The notes: generated by a model not told the origin, from the letters alone. DNA of 32,580 bases from Streptococcus equinus ATCC 9812 (GCF_000187265.1 NZ_GL698429.1:703696-736275); one strand, 5' to 3'; shown: positions 17,069-25,552, numbered from the stretch's first letter. Numbers and translations: made by a program.

Positions 17069-18001
17069 TTATTTTCTCCTATAACCAAATTTGGTAATAA
17101 TTAACGTTCTAAACACAAACGTATGGAAAGTACGATTTTTTCGTAAACCATACTGATTCAAGGTTTTAATTCGTTGAATCAGTGGCTTGTCCATAATCGT
17201 TGTGAAATTTTCAACCAAGTCTCTTTTTTCAGGGGTCAATGCTAAATATAATAAAAAGCGTGCTTGAGTTTGACTCGCATTAATCAACCACCAATATTTT
17301 TCAACGAGTTTATGTGGTTTAATCCAATTTTTCATGCGTTTAGACCATGTACGCGCTCCTAAAACATTAGCATCGTGTTGACGATACAATTCTGTTGGGT
17401 AATTAACATAAGCAAGTGTACCTAGAGCGCTGGCTAACAAGGCTAAATACCAGTCATGCATCAACAAATCTTCTGTTGATGTCCATAACTCAGCAAGAGT
17501 ATGATTAATCATCGCTGTTCCACCGGTTACTGTATTTTCTGTCAACTCTTGAACCAGCTCAGTATTAGCATGATCAGATTGCGTTTTTATCATACTTTCA
17601 TGTAAAACATTTAATTCACGGTCAACAACTTTCAAATCTGTGTAAACCAATAAAGGCTTTTGATTATCGTGTTTTTGCGCTTCTGCTATAGTCACAGCTA
17701 ACTTATCTTCTAGCCAAATATCATCTTGGTCAGAAAAGAAATAATAATCTGCTTCGCTATGTTTCAAAAGCGTATAAAAGTTTTTGATGACACCAAAATT
17801 TTCACGATTGTCGGCGTTAATAAAAATAATACGTGAATCAGCCTGAGCATATCGTTTAATAATATCTGGTGTTTTGTCACTTGAACCGTCATCTCGAATA
17901 TAAAGCGTCCAATCTTTGACCGTTTGATGTTGAATACTCTCTATCTGCTCAGCCAAAAATTGCTCACCATTGTAGGTAGACATCAGTATATTAATCTTCA
18001 T
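17069..18001 (-). CDS. rgpB: RgpB/GacC rhamnosyltransferase (GT2)
   Basis: This 310-residue GT2 enzyme begins MKINILMSTYNGEQFLAEQI, then LYIRDDGSSDKT and the metal motif YYFFSDQDDIWLED. TVTGGTAMINH and MHDWYLALLASALG fit the acceptor and catalytic-base regions of family rhamnosyltransferases. It extends the rhamnose backbone from the unit made by RgpA, using dTDP-L-rhamnose. The start overlaps the end of rgpA by 11 nt. Family and position are clear; linkage is taken from characterised homologues. Confidence 0.92.
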   Translation of the reverse strand: MKINILMSTYNGEQFLAEQIESIQHQTVKDWTLYIRDDGSSDKTPDIIKRYAQADSRIIFINADNRENFGVIKNFYTLLKHSEADYYFFSDQDDIWLEDKLAVTIAEAQKHDNQKPLLVYTDLKVVDRELNVLHESMIKTQSDHANTELVQELTENTVTGGTAMINHTLAELWTSTEDLLMHDWYLALLASALGTLAYVNYPTELYRQHDANVLGARTWSKRMKNWIKPHKLVEKYWWLINASQTQARFLLYLALTPEKRDLVENFTTIMDKPLIQRIKTLNQYGLRKNRTFHTFVFRTLIITKFGYRRK

Positions 18002-19145
18002 TTAAAAATAGTCCCTCATACTCTCCTACAATTTTTTCCCATGGATAATTTTTCTTCACAATCGCACGTGCACGGTTACCATATTCTGTAAAATCATAAT
18101 GGCCATCAGCGTCGTTAATCAAACATGAGAGATTTCCAGATGTCTTATTCCAGTAAAATGCACTCTGCCCAGCGACAGATTTATTGAAATCAACATCCAA
18201 AACGAGATTTAACTTCGTATGTCCCAAAGCCTCAAGCAAACCAGGGTTTGTTCCACCGACTTCATGACCGTGAATATAAGCGAAGGCATTTTCACGGATG
18301 TAATTTAACAAGTCACGATCATAAACTGTTCCGACAAATTTGACCCTATAGTCACGTTCAAAATTTGTCAAATGCTTCAACTTTTCAAAGTAAGCACTAT
18401 TCTTATGATTCGTAATAATGATCAAATCACGTCTAGTTTTTGATTTCATAAATTCACGAATAGCTGTTTCATAGTTATTTTCTGGAACAAAACGTCCAAC
18501 AATCAAATAATAGCCATTCTCTTTTGTTTTCCAATTATCGAAGCATTTTCTTACCTTGTAATCATCAGCTGTTAAAGTTGATTTCTTCAAATCTGTTCCA
18601 TAAGCAATAAAACGCGTCTTAGCTTCTGGATATGACTCTTTAATGTAATTTTCAATTCCAATGTTATCAGAAATGACCAAATCAGCTGTCTTAGCCATTG
18701 ATTTTTCAGCATATTTTAAATAAGCTTGAACCGGTTTTGACCATTTTGAGCGTTTCCATTCAAGACCATCTGGATTGACGTAAACTTTTCCGCCAACAGC
18801 GTGAATTAGTCTTGCAAAGGGAGCAATAAAAGCACCAATCGTGTTGCCCAAGATATAAAAAATAGGTTTTTTAATACCAGATCTTTTTACCATTTTAAGT
18901 CCGTAAGTAATCGCCATCATATCATAGGCGATAACACGAGCAGGACCAATCTTAGGTGCCTTGATGGTAAAACAGTCTGCGCCCTCGTATTTGAAATGCA
19001 TATGGTGCTTATCATCGCTTAAACAAGCGACATGATAAACAATGTCTGAGCTCTGCTTATTTTTTACCAACTCCTCAACAAAAGTCTCAAAGCCACCGTA
19101 CTTAGCTGGCAAGCCTCGACTTCCGATGATGAATACATGTTGCAT
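17991..19145 (-). CDS. rgpA: RgpA/GacB first rhamnosyltransferase (DUF1972 + GT4)
   Basis: This 384-residue GT-B enzyme should add the first rhamnose to GlcNAc-PP-undecaprenol, the committed step of the wall polysaccharide. The N-terminus MQHVFIIGSRGLPAKYGGFE is characteristic of DUF1972. The C-terminal GT4 domain has VGRFVPENNYETAI and HEVGGTNPGLLEAL with the paired glutamates. The frame is open upstream for nine more codons, but I start at ATG 19145 because GGAG lies 9 nt before it and the promoter TATAAT (19181-19186) leaves a 5' leader of about 28 nt. It is the first gene of the operon; rmlD, recalled upstream of rgpA/gacB in other streptococci, is absent. Confidence 0.93.
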   Translation of the reverse strand: MQHVFIIGSRGLPAKYGGFETFVEELVKNKQSSDIVYHVACLSDDKHHMHFKYEGADCFTIKAPKIGPARVIAYDMMAITYGLKMVKRSGIKKPIFYILGNTIGAFIAPFARLIHAVGGKVYVNPDGLEWKRSKWSKPVQAYLKYAEKSMAKTADLVISDNIGIENYIKESYPEAKTRFIAYGTDLKKSTLTADDYKVRKCFDNWKTKENGYYLIVGRFVPENNYETAIREFMKSKTRRDLIIITNHKNSAYFEKLKHLTNFERDYRVKFVGTVYDRDLLNYIRENAFAYIHGHEVGGTNPGLLEALGHTKLNLVLDVDFNKSVAGQSAFYWNKTSGNLSCLINDADGHYDFTEYGNRARAIVKKNYPWEKIVGEYEGLFLNED

Positions 19146-19180
19146 GGCACACTTCTCCATTCTAAAATACAATCAGAAAT

Positions 19181-19209
19181 ATTATATCATAATTTAGATA
19201 AGCTGGCGA
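19181..19209 (-). promoter_or_regulatory. Extended -10 promoter of the rgp operon
   Basis: On the minus strand, TGATATAAT (19189-19181) is an extended -10 with a perfect TATAAT. A weak -35 (TCGCCA, 19209-19204) sits 17 bp upstream. It lies 36-44 nt before the rgpA start and downstream of the inverted repeat that ends the dnaG-rpoD unit. No other strong promoter was seen within the following 14 genes. Confidence 0.75.
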
Positions 19210-19261
19210 TGAAAAAACGAAAGAGCCTATATATAACAGGAACGGCAGCCATTTTGAGGAC

Positions 19262-19307
19262 AATAGAAAAATATCAGTAATCGTAAGATTACTGATATTT
19301 TTCTATT
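19262..19307. terminator. 21-bp perfect inverted repeat ending dnaG-rpoD-DUF59
   Basis: Arms 19262-19282 and 19287-19307 are perfectly complementary over 21 bp with a GTAA loop. The hairpin begins inside the DUF59 stop codon, and both ends are rich in A/T, so on the minus strand the 3' arm ends TTTTTCTATT. It can act as a bidirectional intrinsic terminator, although the stem is AT-rich and unusually long. Confidence 0.7.
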
Positions 19308-19641
19308 ATCTAATTCCTAAAGCAATGCGAGCATAGCGACTCATTTTATCAACTGTCCAAGCTGGATACCAGACCAACTTGACCTCTACGTCTGCCACCT
19401 CAGGAATATCACGCATTGCATCATGAATTTGATCAGTCAGAAGATTAGCCAACGGGCATCCCATTGTTGTTAATGTCATATCAATCTCAGTATGTCCATT
19501 CTGTTCAAATCGAATCTCATAAACAAGACCAAGATTGACAATATCAATTCCCAACTCTGGGTCAACAACCGTCTCCAAAGCTTCAAGAATTCGATCTTTA
19601 ATCTTTGTGACATCTTCTTCTGTATATTTTTGTTCAGACAT
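19306..19641 (-). CDS. DUF59/MIP18 family iron-sulfur assembly protein (PaaD/SufT-like)
   Basis: This 111-residue cytosolic protein has the family motifs VVDPELGIDIVNLGLVYEI, LTTMGCP and WTVDKMS. Members help deliver or assemble Fe-S clusters (SufT, PaaD, eukaryotic CIA2/MIP18). The cysteine in TMGCP is the conserved one. GAGG lies 7 nt before the ATG, 21 nt after the rpoD stop, so it is co-transcribed with dnaG-rpoD. Family is secure; the client protein in streptococci is not known from sequence. Confidence 0.9.
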   Translation of the reverse strand: MSEQKYTEEDVTKIKDRILEALETVVDPELGIDIVNLGLVYEIRFEQNGHTEIDMTLTTMGCPLANLLTDQIHDAMRDIPEVADVEVKLVWYPAWTVDKMSRYARIALGIR

Positions 19642-19662
19642 AAGCGAACCTCTTAATTAATT

Positions 19663-20772
19663 TTAATCTTCGATGAAATCGCGAAGCTGTTTGCTACGGC
19701 TCGGATGACGAAGTTTACGAAGTGCCTTAGCCTCAATCTGACGAATACGTTCACGTGTCACATTAAAGACTTTACCAACATCTTCTAATGTACGCATTTT
19801 ACCATCATCAAGACCAAAACGCAAGCGTAAAACATTTTCTTCACGATCAGTCAATGTATCCAAAACTTCATCAAGTTGTTCACGAAGGACAACACGTGTT
19901 GTGTAGTCTACAGGGTTTTCAATAACTTCATCTTCAATGAAATCTCCAAGATGGCTATCATCTTCTTCACCAATCGGTGTTTCAAGAGAAACTGGTTCTT
20001 GAGCAATTTTCAAGATTTCACGAACTTTATCAGGACTCATATCCATACGTTCAGCGATTTGTTCTGGTGTTGGATCTTGTCCAAGTTCTTGAAGAAGGTT
20101 ACGTTGTTCACGAACAAGTTTGTTAATTGTTTCAACCATGTGAACTGGGATACGGATTGTACGAGCTTGGTCTGCAATCGCACGTGTGATTGCTTGACGA
20201 ATCCACCAAGTCGCATAAGTTGAGAATTTGAAACCTTTTGAGTAATCAAATTTATCAACAGCTTTCATCAATCCCATGTTTCCTTCTTGGATAAGGTCAA
20301 GGAATTGCATACCACGTCCAACATAACGTTTTGCGATAGATACAACCAAACGCAAGTTAGCTTCTGCCAAACGTTGTTTTGCTTGAAGGTCACCTGCAGC
20401 AACTGCGACTGCTAATTCTTTTTCTTCTTCACTTGAAAGAAGCGGCACAACACCAATTTCTTTAAGGTACATACGAACTGGATCATTAACTTTTGCTGAG
20501 TTGCTACCAAGTAACTCTTCGTCAGTTAATTCTTCAGGCTTTGGTTCTTCAACAACGTATTTAGTTGATGGATTTCCTTCTTTGTCAGTAATTGAAATAC
20601 CACCATCTGTCAAACGTTCCAAAAGATCATCAATTTGATCGGCGTCCAACGAAAATGGAATAACCAATTTTTCTGTCACTTCATCATCGACAGCTGTTCC
20701 GTTCTTTTTATGATTACGAATAAATTCTGCAACTTGAACATTAAAAGTTGTAATTTCTTTTTCTTTAGCCAT
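19663..20772 (-). CDS. rpoD: RNA polymerase primary sigma factor SigA/RpoD
   Basis: This 369-residue housekeeping sigma-70 factor directs RNA polymerase to TTGACA/TATAAT promoters like those found throughout the window. Order: a reduced region 1.1 (about 1-80), region 1.2 ([13 protein letters not shown]), region 2 ([20 protein letters not shown] and [17 protein letters not shown] for -10 melting), region 3 ([15 protein letters not shown]) and region 4 with the -35 helix-turn-helix ([19 protein letters not shown]). It is shorter than the enterobacterial factor, as usual in Firmicutes. GAGG precedes the ATG by 5 nt, 8 nt after dnaG. Expressed with dnaG from the promoter at 22606-22634. Confidence 0.97.
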   Translation of the reverse strand: MAKEKEITTFNVQVAEFIRNHKKNGTAVDDEVTEKLVIPFSLDADQIDDLLERLTDGGISITDKEGNPSTKYVVEEPKPEELTDEELLGSNSAKVNDPVRMYLKEIGVVPLLSSEEEKELAVAVAAGDLQAKQRLAEANLRLVVSIAKRYVGRGMQFLDLIQEGNMGLMKAVDKFDYSKGFKFSTYATWWIRQAITRAIADQARTIRIPVHMVETINKLVREQRNLLQELGQDPTPEQIAERMDMSPDKVREILKIAQEPVSLETPIGEEDDSHLGDFIEDEVIENPVDYTTRVVLREQLDEVLDTLTDREENVLRLRFGLDDGKMRTLEDVGKVFNVTRERIRQIEAKALRKLRHPSRSKQLRDFIED

Positions 20773-20780
20773 ATTTTCCT

Positions 20781-22562
20781 CTATTCCATTTTTCTTTTTT
20801 GGGCAATAAGATTTTCTAAAGCAGCTAGAGCCGCATCAACATCACCAAGGTTGCTAGATTCACGAATTAATTTACTTTGCTTTTGTAAATCTCTCTCCTG
20901 AAGCAGACGATTACGTTTCTGAATAATTTCTTCTATTTCATTAGGAGCGACTTCATCTGGTAAATTTTCCTCCAAAACTCGATAATACATCTGCCGCGTT
21001 CGACCATCCAACTGCGCTAGGTCATAAGATGTTATCTCACCTTGCTGCATCAATATATCGTACAAATTCTGCAACTCTTTGGTATCAAAAATAAACTCTT
21101 CTTGATTTCTAAATTCATTGAGCAAATAGTCATGCTTCATCAAACGTTGCAACAGCTGACCTTCTGCTTTCATAATTGCAGAAATGTTTTTAGATATCGG
21201 CAACTCAACTACAGTGACGCTTTGCTGAACAGCTCCTGTTTGGAGAGCAGAGCGATTTTGAAGTCGTTCGCTGTTAACCGACTGCTCCACTTGATAGTAA
21301 TCAAAGTCAGGTAATGAATCAGCCACCATATTAATATACGAATTTTGTGCTGTAATTGATGGCGACTGCGCAATAATTTTAGAAATTTGCTCAACATAAG
21401 CAATCTCAGCCTGAAGATTATCACTATTTTCTGGTTTCAAATAATGAATAAAAAATTCCGTACTGCTAATGCGACTATTTTCAAGCAAGTTCGCTAAGGC
21501 ATCTGGTGAATTTTTTTGGATAAATTCATCAGGGTCCATTTGTTCAGGAACTCGCACAATTTCTACATTAAAGTCTTTTAGAAGTTCCAAAGATTTAGCA
21601 ATTGCATTTTGACCTGCGTTATCACCATCATAGGTCAAAATAACCTTCTTAACATAACGTTTTAAATGTCTCACATGTTCTGGTGTCAAAGCAGTCCCCA
21701 TAGAAGCGACGGCATTTTCAATACCTGCCCTATAAGCGGCAATTACATCCATAAAACCTTCCATCAAATAGACTTCATGCTTTTTAGACATCACCGGACG
21801 CGCTTTATCCAGATGGTAAAGTTCATATGATTTGTTAAAAAGCGCTGTTGACCGCGTATTTTTGTACTTAGCCTGCTTAGCTTCTAAATCTTCCTTGGTC
21901 CATATACGCCCCGAAAATGCAACCACCTGACCAGTATCATCCGTCAATGGAAACATAATTCGGTTTTGGAAAGCATCATAAACACGATTCGTGCGTTCAG
22001 ACAAATTAAAAAGACCTGAAGCCATCAAAGCATTTTCTTCATACCGTTTTGCGAGAGATTGATAAAGAAAATCAGGCTCATTTGGCGACAATCCAATGTT
22101 AAAATAATCAATCAAATCATCTGTCAGTCCACGCTGTGCCAAGTAAGCTTTCGCTTCTTGTCCTTCTTTAGTCGTTTTTAAAACAGCATTGTAAAACTTA
22201 GCCGCATCCTTATGAATGTCAATCAAAACTTGATTTGGATTTTTAGGCTTAGATTGCATTTGCTGTGTTTCAACTTGCAAAGGAATCCCAGCACGCTCTG
22301 CAACAAGATGAACACTTTCTAAAAAGCTAATCTGACGATACTCTTCCAAAAATTTATAAACATCACCAGATTTTCCGCAACCAAAACAATGAAAAAACTG
22401 CTTATCTTCTATTACATTAAAAGAAGGTGTCTTTTCCTTGTGAAACGGACACAATCCGATATAGTTGCGACCTGCACGTGTAAGATTGACTACTTCGCCA
22501 ATAACATCAACAATATTAACGCTATTTTTTATCTCGGTAATTAACTCTTTGTCAATTGCCAA
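20781..22562 (-). CDS. dnaG: DNA primase DnaG
   Basis: This primase has about 593 residues and makes RNA primers for replication. Numbered from the TTG start, the N-terminal CHC2 zinc finger is near residues 37-65 ([12 protein letters not shown] ... HCFGCG), followed by the catalytic core with the TOPRIM motifs [10 protein letters not shown] and [13 protein letters not shown], and a C-terminal DnaB-binding region. I start at TTG 22562 because GGAGGTGAG lies 7 nt upstream. The in-frame ATG at 22607 overlaps the promoter -10 (22606-22611), so it cannot be in the transcript, and ATG 22589 has no ribosome binding site. First gene of dnaG-rpoD-DUF59. Confidence 0.95.
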   Translation of the reverse strand: MAIDKELITEIKNSVNIVDVIGEVVNLTRAGRNYIGLCPFHKEKTPSFNVIEDKQFFHCFGCGKSGDVYKFLEEYRQISFLESVHLVAERAGIPLQVETQQMQSKPKNPNQVLIDIHKDAAKFYNAVLKTTKEGQEAKAYLAQRGLTDDLIDYFNIGLSPNEPDFLYQSLAKRYEENALMASGLFNLSERTNRVYDAFQNRIMFPLTDDTGQVVAFSGRIWTKEDLEAKQAKYKNTRSTALFNKSYELYHLDKARPVMSKKHEVYLMEGFMDVIAAYRAGIENAVASMGTALTPEHVRHLKRYVKKVILTYDGDNAGQNAIAKSLELLKDFNVEIVRVPEQMDPDEFIQKNSPDALANLLENSRISSTEFFIHYLKPENSDNLQAEIAYVEQISKIIAQSPSITAQNSYINMVADSLPDFDYYQVEQSVNSERLQNRSALQTGAVQQSVTVVELPISKNISAIMKAEGQLLQRLMKHDYLLNEFRNQEEFIFDTKELQNLYDILMQQGEITSYDLAQLDGRTRQMYYRVLEENLPDEVAPNEIEEIIQKRNRLLQERDLQKQSKLIRESSNLGDVDAALAALENLIAQKRKME

Positions 22563-22605
22563 AAGCTCACCTCCACGCACTATTCCCATTTTAGTTTTGT
22601 ATTTC

Positions 22606-22634
22606 ATTATAACATTTTGATCGTGATTTGTAAA
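22606..22634 (-). promoter_or_regulatory. dnaG-rpoD promoter
   Basis: On the minus strand, TTTACA (22634-22629), a 17-bp spacer and a perfect TATAAT (22611-22606) form a strong sigma-A promoter. The start of transcription is expected near 22599, about 37 nt before the TTG start of dnaG. It is back to back with the mscL promoter. Confidence 0.85.
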
Positions 22635-22665
22635 ATCTCAAAAACAAGACTTTAGATGCTTTTTT

Positions 22666-22674
22666 TGGTATAAT
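22666..22674 (+). promoter_or_regulatory. Extended -10 promoter of mscL
   Basis: TGGTATAAT on the plus strand is an extended -10 element (TG-n-TATAAT) with no clear -35 upstream. It lies 32-40 nt before the mscL ATG, which has an AGGAGG ribosome binding site. Confidence 0.75.
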
Positions 22675-22706
22675 AATACTAACAAAACATACAGGAGGTT
22701 TTTCGT

Positions 22707-23078
22707 ATGATTAAAGAACTTAAAGAATTTTTGTTTAAAGCAAATGTTCTTGATCTTGCTGTCGCTGTTGTTATGGGGGCTGCTTTCAATGCCATCATAA
22801 CATCACTTGTCAATGATGTGATTACACCACTTTTCTTAAACCCAGCTCTAAAAGCCGCAGGTGTTGAAAAGATTTCTGCTTTGTCTTGGCATGGTGTCGC
22901 TTATGGTAGTTTTCTAAGTGCTGTTATTAATTTCTTAATCATCGGTACGACACTATTCTTCATCGTTAAAGCTGCCAATGCTGCTGCAGCTCTCACTAAA
23001 AAAGAAGAAGCTGAAGAAGCTGCACCAACTCAAGAAGAACTTCTTGCAGAAATCCGTGACTTATTAAAAGAAAAATAA
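22707..23078 (+). CDS. mscL: Large-conductance mechanosensitive channel MscL
   Basis: This 123-residue pentameric inner-membrane channel releases solutes during hypo-osmotic shock. MIKELKEFLFKANVLDLAVA gives the N-terminal amphipathic helix and the start of TM1, AVVMGAAFNAIITSLVNDVI the rest of TM1, and SFLSAVINFLIIGTTLFFIV TM2. The C-terminus is the usual charged helical bundle (EEAEEAAPTQEELLAEIRDL). A perfect AGGAGG lies 8 nt before the ATG. It is the only plus-strand gene of the window, divergent from dnaG and convergent with rpsU. Length is slightly below the common 125-136. Confidence 0.96.
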   Translation: MIKELKEFLFKANVLDLAVAVVMGAAFNAIITSLVNDVITPLFLNPALKAAGVEKISALSWHGVAYGSFLSAVINFLIIGTTLFFIVKAANAAAALTKKEEAEEAAPTQEELLAEIRDLLKEK

Positions 23079-23096
23079 ATCTTATTTTTAGAGCAT

Positions 23097-23121
23097 AAAA
23101 AGAGACGCTAGGCGTCTCTTT
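23097..23121. terminator. Bidirectional terminator between mscL and rpsU
   Basis: The perfect 10-bp stem AAAGAGACGC/GCGTCTCTTT (23099-23108 with 23112-23121) has a 3-nt loop and T-rich flanks on both strands. It serves the convergent genes mscL (plus) and rpsU (minus). Confidence 0.9.
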
Positions 23122-23139
23122 CTTTGTATCTAATATTAA

Positions 23140-23316
23140 TTAGAATTTTTTACGTTTGCGAGCTGCTTCTGATTTGCGTTTACGTTTTACAGAAGGTTTT
23201 TCGTAGAATTCACGTTTACGTGATTCTTGAAGAGTCCCAGCTTTAGTCACAGAACGTTTGAAACGACGAAGTGCATCGTCAAGTGATTCGTTTTTACGTA
23301 CTACTGTTTTTGACAT
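23140..23316 (-). CDS. rpsU: 30S ribosomal protein S21
   Basis: This 58-residue basic protein begins [20 protein letters not shown] and ends in the arginine/lysine-rich tail typical of bS21 ([15 protein letters not shown]). It helps the 30S subunit select mRNA. The frame is open for ten codons upstream, but AGGAGG lies 8 nt before ATG 23316, fixing the start. It has its own promoter at 23363-23391, and mscL on the opposite strand separates it from dnaG-rpoD. Confidence 0.97.
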
Positions 23317-23362
23317 GTGTTTCACCTCCTCAAGACATTGTAACATTTACACGTTCATTACC

Positions 23363-23391
23363 ATGATAACTGAAATATGCTAAAAAGTCAA
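23363..23391 (-). promoter_or_regulatory. rpsU promoter
   Basis: On the minus strand, TTGACT (23391-23386), a 17-bp spacer and TATCAT (23368-23363) make a good sigma-A promoter 47 nt before the rpsU ATG. The leader contains a short symmetric GTAA-ATG-TTAC element near 23340-23350, whose significance is unclear. Confidence 0.75.
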
Positions 23392-23443
23392 TCTAAAAGA
23401 TGTAAATATTGCTACTTTTTATCTATTTTTCTCCATCGCTAAA

Positions 23444-23475
23444 TAAAAAGAAAGGAGTTGATAATCAACTCCTTT
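23444..23475 (-). terminator. Terminator after the third solute-binding protein gene
   Basis: The 11-bp perfect stem AAAGGAGTTGA/TCAACTCCTTT (23451-23461 with 23465-23475) has a 3-nt loop and is followed on the minus strand by CTTTTTATTT. It begins 3 nt after the stop codon. Confidence 0.9.
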
Positions 23476-23478
23476 TAA

Positions 23479-24294
23479 TTACTCGTCAATCTCTTTCCCT
23501 GTCAACTGTGCAGCATCTGAAATGAATTGCTTATATTTATCTTCTTTGGCTAATTTTTTGATAACTTTATTAACCGTTTTGACAAGTTTTCCGCTACCTT
23601 TTGGCATTGCTACAGCTTTAGCATCACCGTCACTTGTTTTCAATGCAAAATTAGCTAGCGCTAAATCTGAGTTTTGTGAAAGGTATCCTTCGGCAACTGG
23701 TTTTTCAAGGTCAACTGCTTGAACTTGACCAGATTTCAATTCGTTAATAGCCTCGCCCATTGCTGTCAAAGAAATGATTTTTGAATCTTTCAATTGTTCT
23801 TTAGCCAAACCTTCTTCAATTGTTCCTTTTTGAACAGCTACTTTAAGACCTGACAAACTATCAATTGAGTTATATTTATCAAGATCACTTGCCTTAACTA
23901 AAACAGCATTTTCTGTTTCATAGTAAGCATCTGAAAAATCATATGCATTTTTACGTTCTTTTGTTGCAGACAATCCTGAAATCGCCATATCTGCTTTTCC
24001 TGTTTGAAGGCTTGAAAGCACATTGTCAAAACTCATTGAAGATAATTCAAGTTTAACATCAAGTTCATCAGCTATCGCTTTAGCCAACTCAACATCAGCA
24101 CCAACAATAGTGTCTTTACCATCGATCAAAGCTTTAAATTCAAACGGCGCATAGTCTGGGCTAATAGCGACAACTAGTTTACCTTTTTTATCAATCTTAT
24201 CTTGTAAATTTTCATTAGATGAAGATCCACAAGCAGCCAAAGAACACACACTAACAAGCGCAAGTGCCCCTAAAATAAACTTTTTAACTTTCAT
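23479..24294 (-). CDS. Amino-acid ABC transporter solute-binding lipoprotein (paralogue C)
   Basis: This 271-residue protein of the SBP_bac_3 family has a lipoprotein signal: basic N-terminus, hydrophobic core and lipobox SLAAC with the lipidated cysteine at 22. The mature domain has VAISPDYAPFEFKALIDGKD, VGADVELAKAIADELDV and GLSATKERKNAYDFSDAYYE, motifs of polar amino-acid binders. The frame is open 27 codons upstream without a ribosome binding site; ATG 24294 follows GAAGAGAG. It has its own promoter (24326-24353) and an ARG-box palindrome (24361-24374), which suggests control by arginine. No permease or ATPase is adjacent. Ligand unknown, possibly a basic amino acid. Confidence 0.9.
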   Translation of the reverse strand: MKVKKFILGALALVSVCSLAACGSSSNENLQDKIDKKGKLVVAISPDYAPFEFKALIDGKDTIVGADVELAKAIADELDVKLELSSMSFDNVLSSLQTGKADMAISGLSATKERKNAYDFSDAYYETENAVLVKASDLDKYNSIDSLSGLKVAVQKGTIEEGLAKEQLKDSKIISLTAMGEAINELKSGQVQAVDLEKPVAEGYLSQNSDLALANFALKTSDGDAKAVAMPKGSGKLVKTVNKVIKKLAKEDKYKQFISDAAQLTGKEIDE

Positions 24295-24325
24295 ATTTAT
24301 TCTCTCTTCTCTTAAACTTACCTTT

Positions 24326-24353
24326 ATTTTATCTATTTTTTGCAAAAAGTCAA
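24326..24353 (-). promoter_or_regulatory. Promoter of solute-binding protein C
   Basis: On the minus strand, TTGACT (24353-24348), a 16-bp spacer and TAAAAT (24331-24326) form a plausible sigma-A promoter 32 nt before the ATG. Confidence 0.65.
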
Positions 24354-24360
24354 TAAATAT

Positions 24361-24374
24361 TGAATAAAAATTCA
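24361..24374. promoter_or_regulatory. ARG-box-like operator (ArgR/AhrC)
   Basis: TGAATAAAAATTCA is a perfect palindrome of the form TGAAT-W4-ATTCA, the consensus half-site pair bound by ArgR/AhrC arginine repressors. It lies 7 bp upstream of the -35 of solute-binding protein C. Binding is inferred from motif identity only. Confidence 0.6.
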
Positions 24375-24388
24375 CGTTAACATACTAA

Positions 24389-25507
24389 CTATTTTTTGAA
24401 ATTTTTCAAACATGTTGATAATAAAGCAAGTCCCTTTTCCAAAGTATCTTGGTTGCAAGAGTAACCAAGTCTCACATAACCTTCTCTATCAAAGCGATTT
24501 CCAGGGACCAGTAACACGCCATAATCTCTCAACAATATTAAACAAAAGTCTTCGATTGGCACACCAACATCTATTTTGACAAATGAAGTTGGAACTTCTG
24601 CTGGTCTTACGTAGGATACCTTTGGTTCTTTAGCAATCCAATTGTCTAGAATAGTTAGATTCTTTCTAATAATCTTACGATTACGTTCTAAAATTTCTTC
24701 TTTATATCGCAGTGCTAGGCTCGCCACCACATCATCAAAAACACCTGCACATATCATAGTGTAATCACGATAATCTCGTAAAATATCAGTAATCTCATCA
24801 CAAGCAGCAACCCAGCCAACACGAATCCCTGGAAGCGAGAATGTCTTCGACAAACTATTCACTGAGACTCCTTTATCATACAAATCAACAATAGATGGTA
24901 CCTTGCTGTCAGTAAAAGGACGATAGACCTCATCTGCCAAAATGTAAGCACCACACGATTTAGCAATCCTAACTAATTCGCGTAGATACTCCTCATCCAT
25001 AACAGCACCAGTAGGATTATTAGCATTATTGATGCATATCATCTTTGTATTTGGACGGATTAACTTGTGCAGTTCAGCTAAATCAGGCAGCCAGCCATTT
25101 TCTTCTCTGACTTGCCAAAAATCCACTTCTGCTCCTAGCGATTTTGGAATGTCATATAACTGCTGGTATGTCGGGTAAATGGAAATCACATGGTCACCTG
25201 GTTCAATAAGACTGTACAAGACCAACATATTTGCTCCGGTAGCTCCATTTGTCTGGAGGATTTGCTTTTCATCTACAGTCTGATACAAATCGCAAACTGA
25301 TTTTTTAAACTCTGGGGACCCTTCAATCCAACCATAATTTAACTTTTTGGAAAATAATTCTTGATAGAACTCTTCCTTTGATTCGCCTGTTAACTCAAAC
25401 AACTCTTGCAAAGTCAAAGCATCAATTGATACGCCAGCAATGTCATATTTTGCTTCTCGTTCATGGCTATTAAGCCACTCTTCAACACCAAATCGCGGTA
25501 ATTTCAT
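24389..25507 (-). CDS. PLP-dependent aminotransferase, class I/II
   Basis: This 372-residue fold-type I aminotransferase has the expected residues: NNPTG (163-167), ADEVY with D192 contacting the cofactor, K221 in SLSKTF for the PLP Schiff base, and R346 (RLGYSC) for the substrate carboxylate. The reading frame extends to 25642 inside the preceding gene, but ATG 25507 has AAGGGTG 6 nt upstream, so I start there. An imperfect hairpin with a T run (25553-25582) and an extended -10-like TGATAAAAT (25536-25544) in the 80-bp gap suggest partly separate transcription. Substrate is unknown; the flanking amino-acid binding proteins suggest use of an imported amino acid. Confidence 0.88.
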   Translation of the reverse strand: MKLPRFGVEEWLNSHEREAKYDIAGVSIDALTLQELFELTGESKEEFYQELFSKKLNYGWIEGSPEFKKSVCDLYQTVDEKQILQTNGATGANMLVLYSLIEPGDHVISIYPTYQQLYDIPKSLGAEVDFWQVREENGWLPDLAELHKLIRPNTKMICINNANNPTGAVMDEEYLRELVRIAKSCGAYILADEVYRPFTDSKVPSIVDLYDKGVSVNSLSKTFSLPGIRVGWVAACDEITDILRDYRDYTMICAGVFDDVVASLALRYKEEILERNRKIIRKNLTILDNWIAKEPKVSYVRPAEVPTSFVKIDVGVPIEDFCLILLRDYGVLLVPGNRFDREGYVRLGYSCNQDTLEKGLALLSTCLKNFKK

Positions 25508-25552
25508 TGCATTCACCCTTTTATTTTCTAAAAATATTTTATCATTTACAGT

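Noticed and set aside
19187..19261. Open minus-strand stretch encoding a hydrophobic KWLPFLLYRLFRFF-like peptide between DUF59 and rgpA
   Set aside because: It has no ATG or ribosome binding site, overlaps the rgpA promoter region and is too short to identify; I cannot support it as a gene or as an rmlD remnant.
19876..20258. Overlapping open frames on both strands inside rpoD, and similar frames inside dnaG, glgP and malQ
   Set aside because: They are out of frame with highly conserved genes, lack ribosome binding sites and give low-complexity or unrecognisable proteins.
23317..23346. Ten-residue extension of ribosomal protein S21
   Set aside because: AGGAGG lies within the extension, 8 nt before ATG 23316, and S21 proteins begin [13 protein letters not shown].
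24295..24375. N-terminal extension of solute-binding protein C to 24375
   Set aside because: The extension covers the promoter (-35 at 24348-24353), lacks a ribosome binding site and would bury the lipoprotein signal.
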